This document shows positions 17,574 to 26,269 of a stretch of DNA of 64,000 nucleotides, in pieces. Numbering within the stretch: position 1 is the stretch's first letter; the number at the start of each line of letters is the position of its first letter. The notes under the pieces are model-generated. The model was not told the DNA's origin, ran no database searches, and saw only the letters and a list, made by a program, of their open reading frames with translations. The DNA is from FEN-1219 sp963728995 (GTDB lineage Bacteria > Pseudomonadota > Gammaproteobacteria > Steroidobacterales > Rariloculaceae), in NCBI GenBank assembly GCA_963728995.1, contig CAVSMD010000008.1:1-64000 (forward strand). The letters run 5' to 3'. Both the position numbers and the translations under genes were made by a program.

Positions 17574-19475
17574 TCATTCCTCCCGCAGCCGCCGTTGATC
17601 CCCGTTGCGCACCGTGGCGCCGATCGCGTCGAGATGCTCGAGCAAGGGTACGACGGTTTTGCGCGTGGCGTGCAGCAAATCGCGCACGTCCTTGACGAGG
17701 AATGCCTTGGGGTGGGGAAACTGCCGCGCGATCGTCGTGCGAGCGGCGTCCACGACCTCGCCATGCAGCACGAGCTGCGCGCTGCGGTCGATCGTGCGCA
17801 GCCGCACGAGCCGGCCCGTGTCGAGCAGCAGCTTGTACACGCTTTGCCGCGTTGCGTCGGCACCCACGATCGTCGGCGCGGCAGGGGGATCGAAGCCTGC
17901 GCTGCGGAACACGTGCTCGATGTCCGCGGCTGCGCGGCGCTCGCGCTCGCCCAAGGTCGCGAACGGGTCGTGGCCCGGCAGTCTCAGCACTTCGTGCGTG
18001 CTCTCGAGCTCGTTCCGCTCGGCGAGACGGCGCGCGGCATGCTGCAGCACGGCGGCGGAGGGGGCGCAGCGCAGCTCGTGCGCGAGCTTGGCCGCGTCGA
18101 GCCCCTTCTTCAGCGGCTGCTCTCGATGGAAGCGTTCGAGCGCGGCGACGATCTCCTCGAGCAGCGCGTCGTAGGCGCGCGCGGCGACGACGAGGTCGCC
18201 GGTGACGGCGACCGTCGGCAGCCGCCCGAGGGCCGCGTCGAACGCTTCCCGTTCGACGCCGAGCTCGGCGGCGAGAGCTGCGAGCGCGACGCCGGCCGTG
18301 CCGGCCTGCTCGAGACGCTGTGCGAGGATTCGTTCGACGTCGCCGGAGGCCGAGGTCGTGAGGCGCGCGGTCACGCTTGCGTCGAAACGACGATGGCGCG
18401 GCGGATTCACGTCGAGGATCCGGCCGCCGCCGATCGTGCGGGCCGGCGACGGCCGGCGCACCAGGAATCGCTCGTTCGGCGGCGTCGCGATCTCTCGGTC
18501 GAGCGTGAGCTGGGCGAGCCCGGTGTCGCCGGGCGCGAGCTCGCGTCGATCGAGCAGCCGGAGTCTCGCATTCGCCTCCGTCGTGCCGGTCAGGAAACGC
18601 AGTACGGTCCCGTTTCTGAGCGGGCGGGCCGCGCCCGCAAGTAGCTCGAGCTCGGTGTCGAGACGTTGCGTAGGCGTCAGCGTGCCGGGGGAGGCCAGCA
18701 CGGCGCCGTGCTCGACGTCGTCCTTGTGGAGGTGCCGCAGGTTCACGGCCACGCGCTGGCCCGGAATGGCCGTTTCCACGGCGCGGCCATGGTTTTGCAG
18801 CGCGCGCACGGTCGTGCGGTGCCGGGCGGGCATGAGCTCGACCTCGTCGCCGACCCGGAGCGGCCCGGCGCGTAGCGTCCCGGTCACGACCAGCCCGAAA
18901 CCGCGCAGCGTGAAGGCGCGGTCGACGGGCAGGAAGAAGCGGTCGTGCAAAACGCGCTCGAGAGGGCGAGCGGCGATCGCATCGATCGCTTCGCGTACGG
19001 CCGCGAGACCGAGGCCGGTTTCGGTCGATACTTCGAAGGTGGGCGCGTGCTCGAGGAACGTGTCGTGCGCGAGCTCGGCCAGATCCTCGCGCGCGAGCGC
19101 GAGCTCGTCGGCGGTGACGAGATCGGTCTTCGTCAGCACGCCGAAGCCGTGCCGCACGCCGAGCAGCCGCGCGATGTTCAGATGCTCGACGGTCTGCGGC
19201 ATCACGCCCTCGTTGGCCGCGACGCACAGCACGATACCGTCGAGCGCGGTGGCGCCGGCGATCATTGCGCGAATGAAGTCTTCGTGACCCGGCACGTCGA
19301 TCAGATCGACGACCCCGTGCGGTGTATCGAGGAACGCGAAGCCGAGCACGATCGAGAGCCCGCGCTGACGTTCTTCCTTGAGCCGGTCCGTCGCGATGCC
19401 GGTGAGCGCGCGCACCAGCGCGGTCTTGCCGTGATCGACATGGCCGACCACGCCGAGCGTGAGGGCGCGCGTCAC
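17574..19475 (-). CDS. selB: Selenocysteine-specific elongation factor (SelB)
   Basis: 633-residue GTPase that delivers Sec-tRNA to UGA codons marked by a SECIS. The N-terminal G-domain shows GHVDHGKT (residues 8-15), DVPGHEDFIRAM, and NIARLLGVRHGFGVLTKTDLV. Elongation-factor beta-barrel domains follow (DRAFTLRGFGLVVTGTLRAG). The C-terminal part (about 400-633) is the winged-helix region that binds SECIS. E. coli SelB has 614 residues. The start is GTG at 19475, overlapping the selA stop by 4 bp (GTGA); the open frame continues far upstream but overlaps selA there. It is followed after 6 bp by tRNA-Sec. Confidence 0.96.
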   Translation of the reverse strand: MTRALTLGVVGHVDHGKTALVRALTGIATDRLKEERQRGLSIVLGFAFLDTPHGVVDLIDVPGHEDFIRAMIAGATALDGIVLCVAANEGVMPQTVEHLNIARLLGVRHGFGVLTKTDLVTADELALAREDLAELAHDTFLEHAPTFEVSTETGLGLAAVREAIDAIAARPLERVLHDRFFLPVDRAFTLRGFGLVVTGTLRAGPLRVGDEVELMPARHRTTVRALQNHGRAVETAIPGQRVAVNLRHLHKDDVEHGAVLASPGTLTPTQRLDTELELLAGAARPLRNGTVLRFLTGTTEANARLRLLDRRELAPGDTGLAQLTLDREIATPPNERFLVRRPSPARTIGGGRILDVNPPRHRRFDASVTARLTTSASGDVERILAQRLEQAGTAGVALAALAAELGVEREAFDAALGRLPTVAVTGDLVVAARAYDALLEEIVAALERFHREQPLKKGLDAAKLAHELRCAPSAAVLQHAARRLAERNELESTHEVLRLPGHDPFATLGERERRAAADIEHVFRSAGFDPPAAPTIVGADATRQSVYKLLLDTGRLVRLRTIDRSAQLVLHGEVVDAARTTIARQFPHPKAFLVKDVRDLLHATRKTVVPLLEHLDAIGATVRNGDQRRLREE

Positions 19476-20857
19476 GACAGTGCGGCGCGCAGCGCGCCGA
19501 GCAACACCCGCGTGTCGCGGCTCGGCACCGTGCGCAGATCGAGCGTCACCGCGTCCTTGGCGATTCGCGTGATGACGGGAGGACGCGCAGCGCGCAGCTT
19601 GGCCGCGAGCTGCTCGGCCGTGAGCCCTCGTGCTGCGAGGCGAATGAGCTTCGACGGCAGCTCGCTCATCGGCAGCGCGCCGCCGCCGGCGTAGCCGACG
19701 CCGTCCGCCAGCGTGGCCGTGACGCCCGGCAGCTCGGTGAGCGCCGCAGCAACGCGTGCGGCGCGGCGCGCGATTGTCGTCTTGCTCTCGGTGAGCATCC
19801 GCAGCACCGGCACGCGCTCGCGCGGCTCGTACGGTGGGCGGTACAGCGCCAGCGTCGCGGCCAAGCCGGCCAACGACAGCTTGTCGATGCGGCAGGCGCG
19901 TGCGAGCGCGTGCCGGCGCAACGCATCGACGAGCGCGGCGCGACCGACGGCGATGCCGGCTTGCGGCCCCCCGAGCAGCTTGTCGCCGCTGAACGTCACG
20001 AGATCGGCGCCTTGGCGCAGGCATTCGCCGACGGTCGGCTCGGCCGCGCCGAGCGCGTCGAGCGGGCACAGGCTACCGCTGCCGAGGTCGTGAATCAGCG
20101 TAAGCCCCCGTTCCTTCGCGAGCGCGGCAAGCTCGCGCGTCTCGGGTCGTGCGGTGAAGCCGACCACCCGATAGTTGCTGGGATGGCTCATCAGCAGCGC
20201 GCGTGTGCTCGGCGTGACCGCAGCCGCGTAGTCCTGCAGCGTGGTGCGATTCGTCGTGCCGACCTCGATCATGCGAGCGCCGCTTTGCGTGATGACGTCG
20301 GGCATGCGAAACGAGCCGCCGATCTCGATCAGCTCGCCCCGCGATACGATGACTTCGCCCTGGCCGGCATGCGCGCGCAGCGCCAGCAGCAGCGCCGCCG
20401 CGCCGTTGTTGACGACGAGTGCGGCCTCGGCTCCCGTGAGCTCGCGGAGCAGATCGGCCACGTGGGAATTTCGCGAGCCGCGCTCGCCGGACTTCAGGTC
20501 GTATTCCAGAGTGCTGTAGCCGCGCGCAACCGCCGCGATGGCTTCGATGGCCTCGTCGGCCAGCGGCGCGCGGCCCAAGTTCGTATGGATCACGATGCCC
20601 GTGGCGTTCAGAACGGGCTTCAGGCTGCTCGAGCGCCGGTCGAGCAGCTCGGCACGAAGCCGCGCCGTGTATTGGTCGCTGGCTAGATCGGGTAGCTCGC
20701 CGCCGGCGGCCTTGAGGCGTTCGCGCAGGAACGCGAGGTGACCGCGCATGACGGCGACGACCTCGTCGCGCGAGTACTCCGCGCATAGCGCGGCGCCTTG
20801 CTCGCTCGACACCCAGGTGTCGACGCCCGGGAGGCGTCTAAGCAGCTCATGCGACAT
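19472..20857 (-). CDS. selA: L-seryl-tRNA(Sec) selenium transferase (SelA)
   Basis: 461-residue PLP enzyme converting seryl-tRNA-Sec to selenocysteyl-tRNA-Sec with selenophosphate. It begins MSHELLRRLPGVDTW and has KPVLNATGIVIHTNLGRAPL near 80, VNNGAAALLLAL near 140, and the PLP lysine segment VTFSGDKLLGGPQAG near 290. Length matches E. coli SelA (463). The ATG at 20857 was chosen because the family start (SHELLRRLPGVD) begins there; the frame extends upstream into the divergent intergenic region without conserved sequence. It is the first gene of the minus-strand sel operon; 106 bp separate it from the divergent flavoprotein gene, where the promoters must lie. Confidence 0.96.
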   Translation of the reverse strand: MSHELLRRLPGVDTWVSSEQGAALCAEYSRDEVVAVMRGHLAFLRERLKAAGGELPDLASDQYTARLRAELLDRRSSSLKPVLNATGIVIHTNLGRAPLADEAIEAIAAVARGYSTLEYDLKSGERGSRNSHVADLLRELTGAEAALVVNNGAAALLLALRAHAGQGEVIVSRGELIEIGGSFRMPDVITQSGARMIEVGTTNRTTLQDYAAAVTPSTRALLMSHPSNYRVVGFTARPETRELAALAKERGLTLIHDLGSGSLCPLDALGAAEPTVGECLRQGADLVTFSGDKLLGGPQAGIAVGRAALVDALRRHALARACRIDKLSLAGLAATLALYRPPYEPRERVPVLRMLTESKTTIARRAARVAAALTELPGVTATLADGVGYAGGGALPMSELPSKLIRLAARGLTAEQLAAKLRAARPPVITRIAKDAVTLDLRTVPSRDTRVLLGALRAALS

Positions 20858-20963
20858 AGCAGTAAGGATACCCCGCGCCCAGTGTAGCCCAGGGCGCACG
20901 CGGCGTTTGATCTTGCCGGCCGAACCGGTAGGCTTGAAGCGGTTTCGGTCGGGGGCTTCGATC

Positions 20964-21896
20964 TTGAGCAGGGAATTCGACGTGGTGGTCGTGGGCGGCG
21001 GTATCGCCGGCTTGTCGGCGGGTTTGACCGCCGCACGCCTTGGCCGCAGCACCCTAGTGCTGACGGGCAGCACGCTCGGCGGCCATCTGATCAGCATCGA
21101 GAAGATCGACGGTTACCCCGGGTTTCCCGACGGCGTGCCGGGCTATGACCTTTGCCCGATCGCTCAAGAGCAGGCGACTGCGGCCGGTGCGCAGTTCTCG
21201 ATGACCGAGGTCAGGGCCCTCCGCCGCGACGGAGCGCTCTGGCACGTCGAGGCCGAGGGCGAGACGCTTGCGACGCGCAGCGTGATCGTCGCGACGGGCA
21301 CGCGGCTGCGTGATCTCGGCGTGCCCGGCGAGTCGGCGCTGCGCGGGCACGGCGTGAGCCAGTGCGCGAGCTGCGATGCGCCGTTGCTGCGCAATCGAGC
21401 CGTGGTGGTCGCCGGCGGCGGGGACTCGGCGCTGCAGGAGGCGTTGACGCTCGCGGCGCACTGTGCCTCGGTCACGATCGTGCATCACGGCGATGCGTAC
21501 ACGGGGCAAGCAGCTTACCGTTCGCAGGTCGAAAGCGAGGCCAAGATCTCGTCCATGCCGTCGTCGGAGCTCACGGAGATTCTCGGCGATGGCGCCGTGG
21601 CCGGCGTCCGCATCAGGGGGACCGGCAGCGGCGCGATCAGCGAGCGCGAGTGCGCCGCGGCGTTCGTGTTCGTTGGCCTCGCGCCGAACGCGGCGTTCAT
21701 CGACGACGCATCGATTCTCGACCCGGCGGGATACCTCGTGACCGACACTGCGTTGCGCACGCAGCGGCCGGGGCTTTTCGCGGCCGGCACGGTGCGGGCC
21801 GGGTGCCTTGGCCGAGCGGCGGCGGCGAGCGGCGATGGCGCCGCCGCCGCGCTCTCGGCCGATCGATTCCTGACGGATGGTCAGTGGGGTGAGTGA
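20964..21896 (+). CDS. Thioredoxin-reductase-like flavoprotein in the sel locus
   Basis: 310-residue pyridine nucleotide-disulfide oxidoreductase of thioredoxin reductase type. It has an FAD-binding start FDVVVVGGGIAGLSAG, a second nucleotide site VVVAGGGDSALQEALTLA, the redox pair CASC near residue 140, and the C-terminal FAD segment GLFAAGTVRAG. The HRRxxxR signature that grips the NADPH 2'-phosphate in ordinary thioredoxin reductases is absent; the segment reads VHHGDAYTGQAAYRSQ. The start is probably TTG at 20964. The stop overlaps selD by 20 bp, so it belongs to the selD operon. It may reduce the selenoprotein encoded divergently, or handle selenium intermediates; both are inferences from context. 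Confidence 0.85.
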   Translation: MSREFDVVVVGGGIAGLSAGLTAARLGRSTLVLTGSTLGGHLISIEKIDGYPGFPDGVPGYDLCPIAQEQATAAGAQFSMTEVRALRRDGALWHVEAEGETLATRSVIVATGTRLRDLGVPGESALRGHGVSQCASCDAPLLRNRAVVVAGGGDSALQEALTLAAHCASVTIVHHGDAYTGQAAYRSQVESEAKISSMPSSELTEILGDGAVAGVRIRGTGSGAISERECAAAFVFVGLAPNAAFIDDASILDPAGYLVTDTALRTQRPGLFAAGTVRAGCLGRAAAASGDGAAAALSADRFLTDGQWGE

Positions 21897-22920
21897 CGTT
21901 CGGCTAACGCAGTACTCGCACGGCGCGGGCTGCGGTTGCAAGATTTCGCCGAAGGTGCTGTCGGAGATCCTCGCGCAGGTTCCACCTCAGAGCCGCGACC
22001 CGCGGTTGCTCGTGGGTTACGACGCTCGCGACGACGCGGCCGTCTACCGGCTCGACGACGAGCATGCGGTGGTCAGCACCACGGATTTCTTCATGCCGAT
22101 CGTCGATGATCCCGTGGACTTCGGGGCCATCGCGTCGGTCAACGCGATCAGCGACATCTATGCGATGGCGGCGCGGCCGCTCGTTGCGATTGCGATTCTG
22201 GGCTGGCCGCTCGACAAGCTCGATCCGGCGATCGCCGGTCAGGTGCTCGTCGGCGCGCGCGATGCGTGCTCGCGCGCCGGCATTCCGCTGGCCGGCGGGC
22301 ACAGCATCGACGCCCCGGAGCCGATCTTCGGCCTGGCCGTGACGGGGATCGTGCATCCGCAGCAGATTCGCTCGAACGATCTCGCGCGACCTGGGGACGA
22401 GCTGTACCTCACGAAGCCGCTCGGCATCGGCATCCTGACCACGGCGCAGAAGCGCGGCGTGCTCGCGGCCGAGGACTTCCAAGTCGTGCGCCGGCTCATG
22501 CTCGAGCTCAACGATCTCGGTGCCGACCTCGCGTCCGTCGACGCCGTGCACTCGCTGACCGACGTGACCGGCTTCGGCCTGCTCGGGCATCTGCTCGAGA
22601 TGTGCGAGGCCAGCGGCGTGTATGCCGACATAGCGCTCGAGAAGGTCCCGCAGCTTGCCATGCTGCCGCGCTACGTCGCGCAGCGAACGTTTCCGGGTGG
22701 AACGGCGCGCAACTTCGACAGCTACGGCCACAAGGTCGGTGCTCTGACGGACGACGCGCGGAACATTCTCTGCGATCCGCAGACCAGTGGCGGTTTGCTG
22801 ATCAGCGTGGCGCCCGACGGTCGCGACGAGTTTCTGCGCATCGCCGCGCAGCACGAGCTCGAGCTCGCGCCATTCGGCACGCTGGCGCGCGGGGGCACGA
22901 TCCGCATCAACGTGCGCTGA
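21877..22920 (+). CDS. selD: Selenide, water dikinase (SelD)
   Basis: 347-residue enzyme making selenophosphate from selenide and ATP for SelA. It shows the family start VRLTQYSHGAGCGCKISPKVL, with cysteine (not selenocysteine) at the active site and the following Lys. Further motifs are VGYDARDDAAVYRL, VSTTDFFMPIVDDPVDFGAI and LAGGHSIDAPEPIFGLAV. The ATG at 21877 overlaps the preceding gene by 20 bp; a GTG at 21889 (MSDVRLTQYS) would match the E. coli N-terminus more closely. It is followed 19 bp later by a cysteine desulfurase. Confidence 0.95.
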   Translation: MVSGVSDVRLTQYSHGAGCGCKISPKVLSEILAQVPPQSRDPRLLVGYDARDDAAVYRLDDEHAVVSTTDFFMPIVDDPVDFGAIASVNAISDIYAMAARPLVAIAILGWPLDKLDPAIAGQVLVGARDACSRAGIPLAGGHSIDAPEPIFGLAVTGIVHPQQIRSNDLARPGDELYLTKPLGIGILTTAQKRGVLAAEDFQVVRRLMLELNDLGADLASVDAVHSLTDVTGFGLLGHLLEMCEASGVYADIALEKVPQLAMLPRYVAQRTFPGGTARNFDSYGHKVGALTDDARNILCDPQTSGGLLISVAPDGRDEFLRIAAQHELELAPFGTLARGGTIRINVR

Positions 22921-22939
22921 GCGGCGTGGACGTGCAGCA

Positions 22940-24067
22940 ATGACCGAGCGGATCTATCTCGACTACAACGCGAGCACGCCGTTGGCGCCCGAGGTGTCGC
23001 GCGCGATGCAGAGCGTGCTGGCAGAGGCCTTCGGCAATCCGTCGAGTGCGCATTGGGCCGGTGCCGGAGCTCGCGCCATCATCGAGCGCGGACGGCGCCA
23101 GGTCGCGACGCTGCTCGATTGCTCGGCCGACGAGATCGTGTTCACGAGCGGTGGCAGCGAAGCCAACAATCTCGCGTTGAAGGGCGTGTTCTTTGCGAGC
23201 CGCCGCCGCGCGCGACCACACGTGATCACGACGCGCATCGAGCATCCGGCCGTGCTTTCGCCGTGCGCGTTTCTCGAGCGTCACGGCGCGCGTGTCACGT
23301 ACCTGCGCGTGGACGGCACCGGCCGCATCGATCCCGACGATGTGCGCGGTGCCATCGCGGCGGACACCGTGCTGATCAGCATCATGCACGCCAACAACGA
23401 GGTCGGCACCCTACAGCCGATCGAAGCCTGCACGGCCATCGCGCGTGCGCACGGTGTGCTGTTTCATACGGATGCGGCACAGTCCGTCGGCAAGATCCCG
23501 ACCAAGGTCACGGAGCTCGGGGTGGATCTGCTCAGCCTGGCGGGCCACAAGTTTCAGGCGCCGAAGGGTGTCGGGGCGCTGTACGTGCGCCGCGGCGTCG
23601 CGCTCGAGCCCCTGATTCACGGGGCGAATCACGAGGCGGGACGGCGCGCCGGCACGGAAAGTGCGCTGCTGATCGCGGCGCTCGGCATGGCCAGCGAGCT
23701 CGCCCGGGATCTCGGCCCGATGGCCGAAGTACGCAAGCTGCGCGATCGGTTATGGGACCGGCTGCAACGCGCCCTGGGTGAGCGGGTCGTCTTGAACGGC
23801 GCTGCGGAGCAGCGTCTGCCAAACACGTTGAACGTGTCGTTCGTCGGCCGTGCCGGCTCAGAGGTGCTGGCGGCGCTGCCCGGCGTCGCGGCTTCGACGG
23901 GCTCGGCCTGTCACGCGGATCGCATCGAGCTATCGCCGGTGCTCGAGGCGATGGGCGTGGCGCCGGAGGTCGGCATGGGCGCCGTGCGGTTCAGCCTCGG
24001 CAGATCGACCACGGCGGCGGAGATCGATGCGGTCGCGGAGCAGGTGGAGCGTTTAACAATTCTGTAA
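22940..24067 (+). CDS. Cysteine desulfurase (NifS/IscS class)
   Basis: 375-residue PLP enzyme with YLDYNASTPLAPEV at the N-terminus, FTSGGSEANNLALKG near 75, HTDAAQSVGKIP near 180, PLP lysine in SLAGHKFQAPKGVGAL near 203, and active-site Cys in ASTGSACHAD near 323. The short SACHAD loop marks a group I desulfurase. Members of this family can act on cysteine or selenocysteine. Its place directly after selD suggests it supplies selenium (as persulfide-bound selenide) for selenophosphate synthesis; that role is inferred. The ATG at 22940 follows the selD stop by 19 bp. Confidence 0.9.
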   Translation: MTERIYLDYNASTPLAPEVSRAMQSVLAEAFGNPSSAHWAGAGARAIIERGRRQVATLLDCSADEIVFTSGGSEANNLALKGVFFASRRRARPHVITTRIEHPAVLSPCAFLERHGARVTYLRVDGTGRIDPDDVRGAIAADTVLISIMHANNEVGTLQPIEACTAIARAHGVLFHTDAAQSVGKIPTKVTELGVDLLSLAGHKFQAPKGVGALYVRRGVALEPLIHGANHEAGRRAGTESALLIAALGMASELARDLGPMAEVRKLRDRLWDRLQRALGERVVLNGAAEQRLPNTLNVSFVGRAGSEVLAALPGVAASTGSACHADRIELSPVLEAMGVAPEVGMGAVRFSLGRSTTAAEIDAVAEQVERLTIL

Positions 24068-24133
24068 CAGCAGCGTAAACGAACTGCAAAAACGCCGTGG
24101 TGGACTGAGCCGAAAAGTTGGCGAGGGCCAATC

Positions 24134-24898
24134 ATGGGTGGCGCAGTTCTGGTCGTGCACAGCGACCGTCTGCCGCGCGAGCTCGCGAGGCAAGCGCTCG
24201 AATCGGCGGGCCACACCGTGGCGGAGGCCGGCGACCTGCTGTCGGGCTGGCGCACCGCGCAGCTGGCGCGCCCCGATCTGCTGCTGCTCCAGTGGACCGA
24301 GCACCGTCTGGTGCGCGATGCCCTCGATCGGTTACGCGACGAGCCAGGCACGAGCCGGAGCCGAGTGGTCGTCTGGGCGGACCAGGTGGCGATGCCCGAT
24401 GCGATCAACGCGCTCGACTTCGGTGCCGACGATTGCCTCGCGATTCCGTTCGATCGCGTGGAGCTCGTGGCGCGGGTCAATGCGTGTCTGCGCCGAGCCG
24501 CTGCGGGTGCTCGACCCGATCAGCTGGCGGAGGGGCCCCTGGTTCTGGACAAGGCGGGCCATTGCCTATGGGTGCACGATCGGCCGATCGAGCTCGCGCC
24601 AACCGAGTTCCGCCTCATGACGTTTCTGCTCGAGAACCGCGGGCGAGTGTTCAGTCGCGACGAGCTGCTGCGCCGCGCGTGGCCGAGAGCCGTCAAGGCA
24701 GGTCACCGTACCGTCGATGTGCACGTGCGGCGCCTGCGCGAGCATCTCGAGCCTTTCGGGCTCGACGATCTCATTCAGACGGTGCGTGGCTTCGGTTATA
24801 GATTCGGCGAACCGAGTCGAGCACGCGGCAATCGTGTCGTGGCTCGATCCGCCGGCGAAGCAGATGCGCGCAGCCGGGTGGAGTCGAAGGTGTCGTAG
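24134..24898 (+). CDS. OmpR/PhoB-type regulator with degenerate receiver
   Basis: 254 residues: an N-terminal receiver-like fold (about 1-120) and a C-terminal winged helix (about 130-225; LAPTEFRLMTFLLENRGRVFSRDELL ... TVDVHVRRLREHL ... IQTVRGFGYRF). Compared with PhoB, every phosphorylation residue is changed. The phospho-acceptor Asp is Gln (LLLLQWTE for LILLDWML). The acidic pair is lost (VVHSD for VVEDE), the conserved Lys is Ile (AIPF for TKPF), and the Thr is Ala. The DNA-binding half is intact, so it probably works without phosphorylation. No histidine kinase is adjacent. The start is ATG at 24134, 66 bp after the desulfurase. Confidence 0.85.
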   Translation: MGGAVLVVHSDRLPRELARQALESAGHTVAEAGDLLSGWRTAQLARPDLLLLQWTEHRLVRDALDRLRDEPGTSRSRVVVWADQVAMPDAINALDFGADDCLAIPFDRVELVARVNACLRRAAAGARPDQLAEGPLVLDKAGHCLWVHDRPIELAPTEFRLMTFLLENRGRVFSRDELLRRAWPRAVKAGHRTVDVHVRRLREHLEPFGLDDLIQTVRGFGYRFGEPSRARGNRVVARSAGEADARSRVESKVS

Positions 24899-24920
24899 AC
24901 CGTCACGCCTGCGCCGCGGG

Positions 24921-26162
24921 TCATTTCACTCGCCACACGTTCGAGGTTGCCGCGTCGGGCACGTCGGCCGGCATGACGGCCGTGTCCGCCAACGATTCGG
25001 CTTCGGGGAACGGGTTGCCGTGCGCCAGCCATTCGGGGATCTGCACCTTCAGCCGGAACGGGCCCACGACGAGCAGATCCTGGTCACACAACACGGCGCG
25101 CTCTACGGTGCGGCCGTTCAGCGACAAGCCGTTCACACTGTTCAGATCGACGACGTAATAGCCCTGCGGCGTGCCGACGATAACGGCGTGGTGTCGGCTC
25201 AGGTACGGGCTCGGCAAGCAAACATCGTTGTGCTCGCTGCGACCGATCAAGGTTCTTTGGCCGAGCGTCACGCGCGTGAGCACCTTGCCGCCTCGGCTGA
25301 TCAGTACGTAGCCTTGCGGAGGCACGTCCAGGCGTTGCTCCGGCTCTTCCGAGGACGCCGGCGGCTCGAGCTTGGCGGCCTGCCGGGCGACCAAAGTTGC
25401 CACGGCCTGGCGCGCCACGCGCGCGTCTATTCGGTCGAGGCCAAGTTGGCGCAGCAACAGCAGCGACATCTGACATAACACATCCACGGCGGCGTACCGC
25501 CCGCCCGCGAGACGAGCGATCAGGTGACCGGCGACGGGCGTCACGAGGTGTCCCAGGTCGAATCGATTGAGCCGCCATTCGATGTATTCGAACAGCTCGG
25601 CTGGCGTCGGCGCATCGAGACGATGGACGAACGCGTCTTGAGGTTGAACCAGCGGCACCAGCTCGAGCTCCTCGCCGAGCGAGGGTGGGCCGGCCATGAG
25701 CACCTCGATCGCGGGACCTTGGTCGACTTTGTATGCGAGCAGCCGCTCGATCTCTTCCCAAGCGTCTGCCTTGAACAGGTGCGCGTCGTCGACGATCAAC
25801 AGAATGCGGCGGCCTTGAGAGCGGCGCTGCTGAACGAACACGGTAAACAGATTGCGCTGATCGATCTCCGTGAGCTCCCAGGGACCGAGCTCGGCGCTCA
25901 GCAGTAGCGTCGCGAGCACTTGGCTCGCGGTGTCCTTGGGGCCGCGACACACCAGGACGACCGCGTCAGGGTAGGTTTGCGCAGCGATGTGATTCAGAAT
26001 CGCCGTCTTGCCGCTCGACGGCGGACCGATCAGCAGGCGGGCTCGCGCGGCCCGAGAAAGCTGGCTCAGGGCCGCCTGTTGGGCCGGCCCGAGCCAAATC
26101 TGATCCGCCGTTGGTCGCGCAAACACTCTCGCGGGAGACACCAAACGACGCGTTTCTCCCAT
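24921..26162 (-). CDS. ExeA-like ATPase fused to an FHA domain
   Basis: 413 residues. The N-terminal part is an ExeA/GspA-type AAA ATPase: Walker A GPPSSGKT near 45 and Walker B RRILLIVDDAHLF near 122, with a helical region to about 260. Residues about 290-385 form an FHA domain (LIGRSEHNDVCLPSPYLSRHHAVI, then NSVNGLSLNGRTV), which binds phosphothreonine. No transmembrane helix was seen; ExeA proteins normally have a membrane segment and a peptidoglycan-binding domain instead. The start ATG at 26162 has AAGGA 8 nt upstream. It converges on the degenerate response regulator with 22 bp between stops. Its partner is unknown. Confidence 0.8.
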   Translation of the reverse strand: MGETRRLVSPARVFARPTADQIWLGPAQQAALSQLSRAARARLLIGPPSSGKTAILNHIAAQTYPDAVVLVCRGPKDTASQVLATLLLSAELGPWELTEIDQRNLFTVFVQQRRSQGRRILLIVDDAHLFKADAWEEIERLLAYKVDQGPAIEVLMAGPPSLGEELELVPLVQPQDAFVHRLDAPTPAELFEYIEWRLNRFDLGHLVTPVAGHLIARLAGGRYAAVDVLCQMSLLLLRQLGLDRIDARVARQAVATLVARQAAKLEPPASSEEPEQRLDVPPQGYVLISRGGKVLTRVTLGQRTLIGRSEHNDVCLPSPYLSRHHAVIVGTPQGYYVVDLNSVNGLSLNGRTVERAVLCDQDLLVVGPFRLKVQIPEWLAHGNPFPEAESLADTAVMPADVPDAATSNVWRVK

Positions 26163-26254
26163 AGCCGTTTTCCTTCTTTTTACAAATAGTTATTGAGGAA
26201 TCGTAGTTTTCGTATTACGGCCGCGGATAAGTCTATGCCATGAGAAATGTTATG

Positions 26255-26269
26255 TAAACCTCTGGTTTA
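26255..26269. repeat. Perfect inverted repeat upstream of ccmA
   Basis: TAAACC-TCT-GGTTTA, a 6-bp perfect dyad in the AT-rich 278-bp gap between the ATPase-FHA gene and ccmA. It could be an operator for the ccm operon or the divergent gene. The rest of this gap is clearly lower in GC than its surroundings and shows no gene. Confidence 0.35.

Noticed and set aside
21920..21960. SelD as a selenoprotein
   Set aside because: The active-site codon is TGC (GAGCGCKI), so this SelD uses cysteine.
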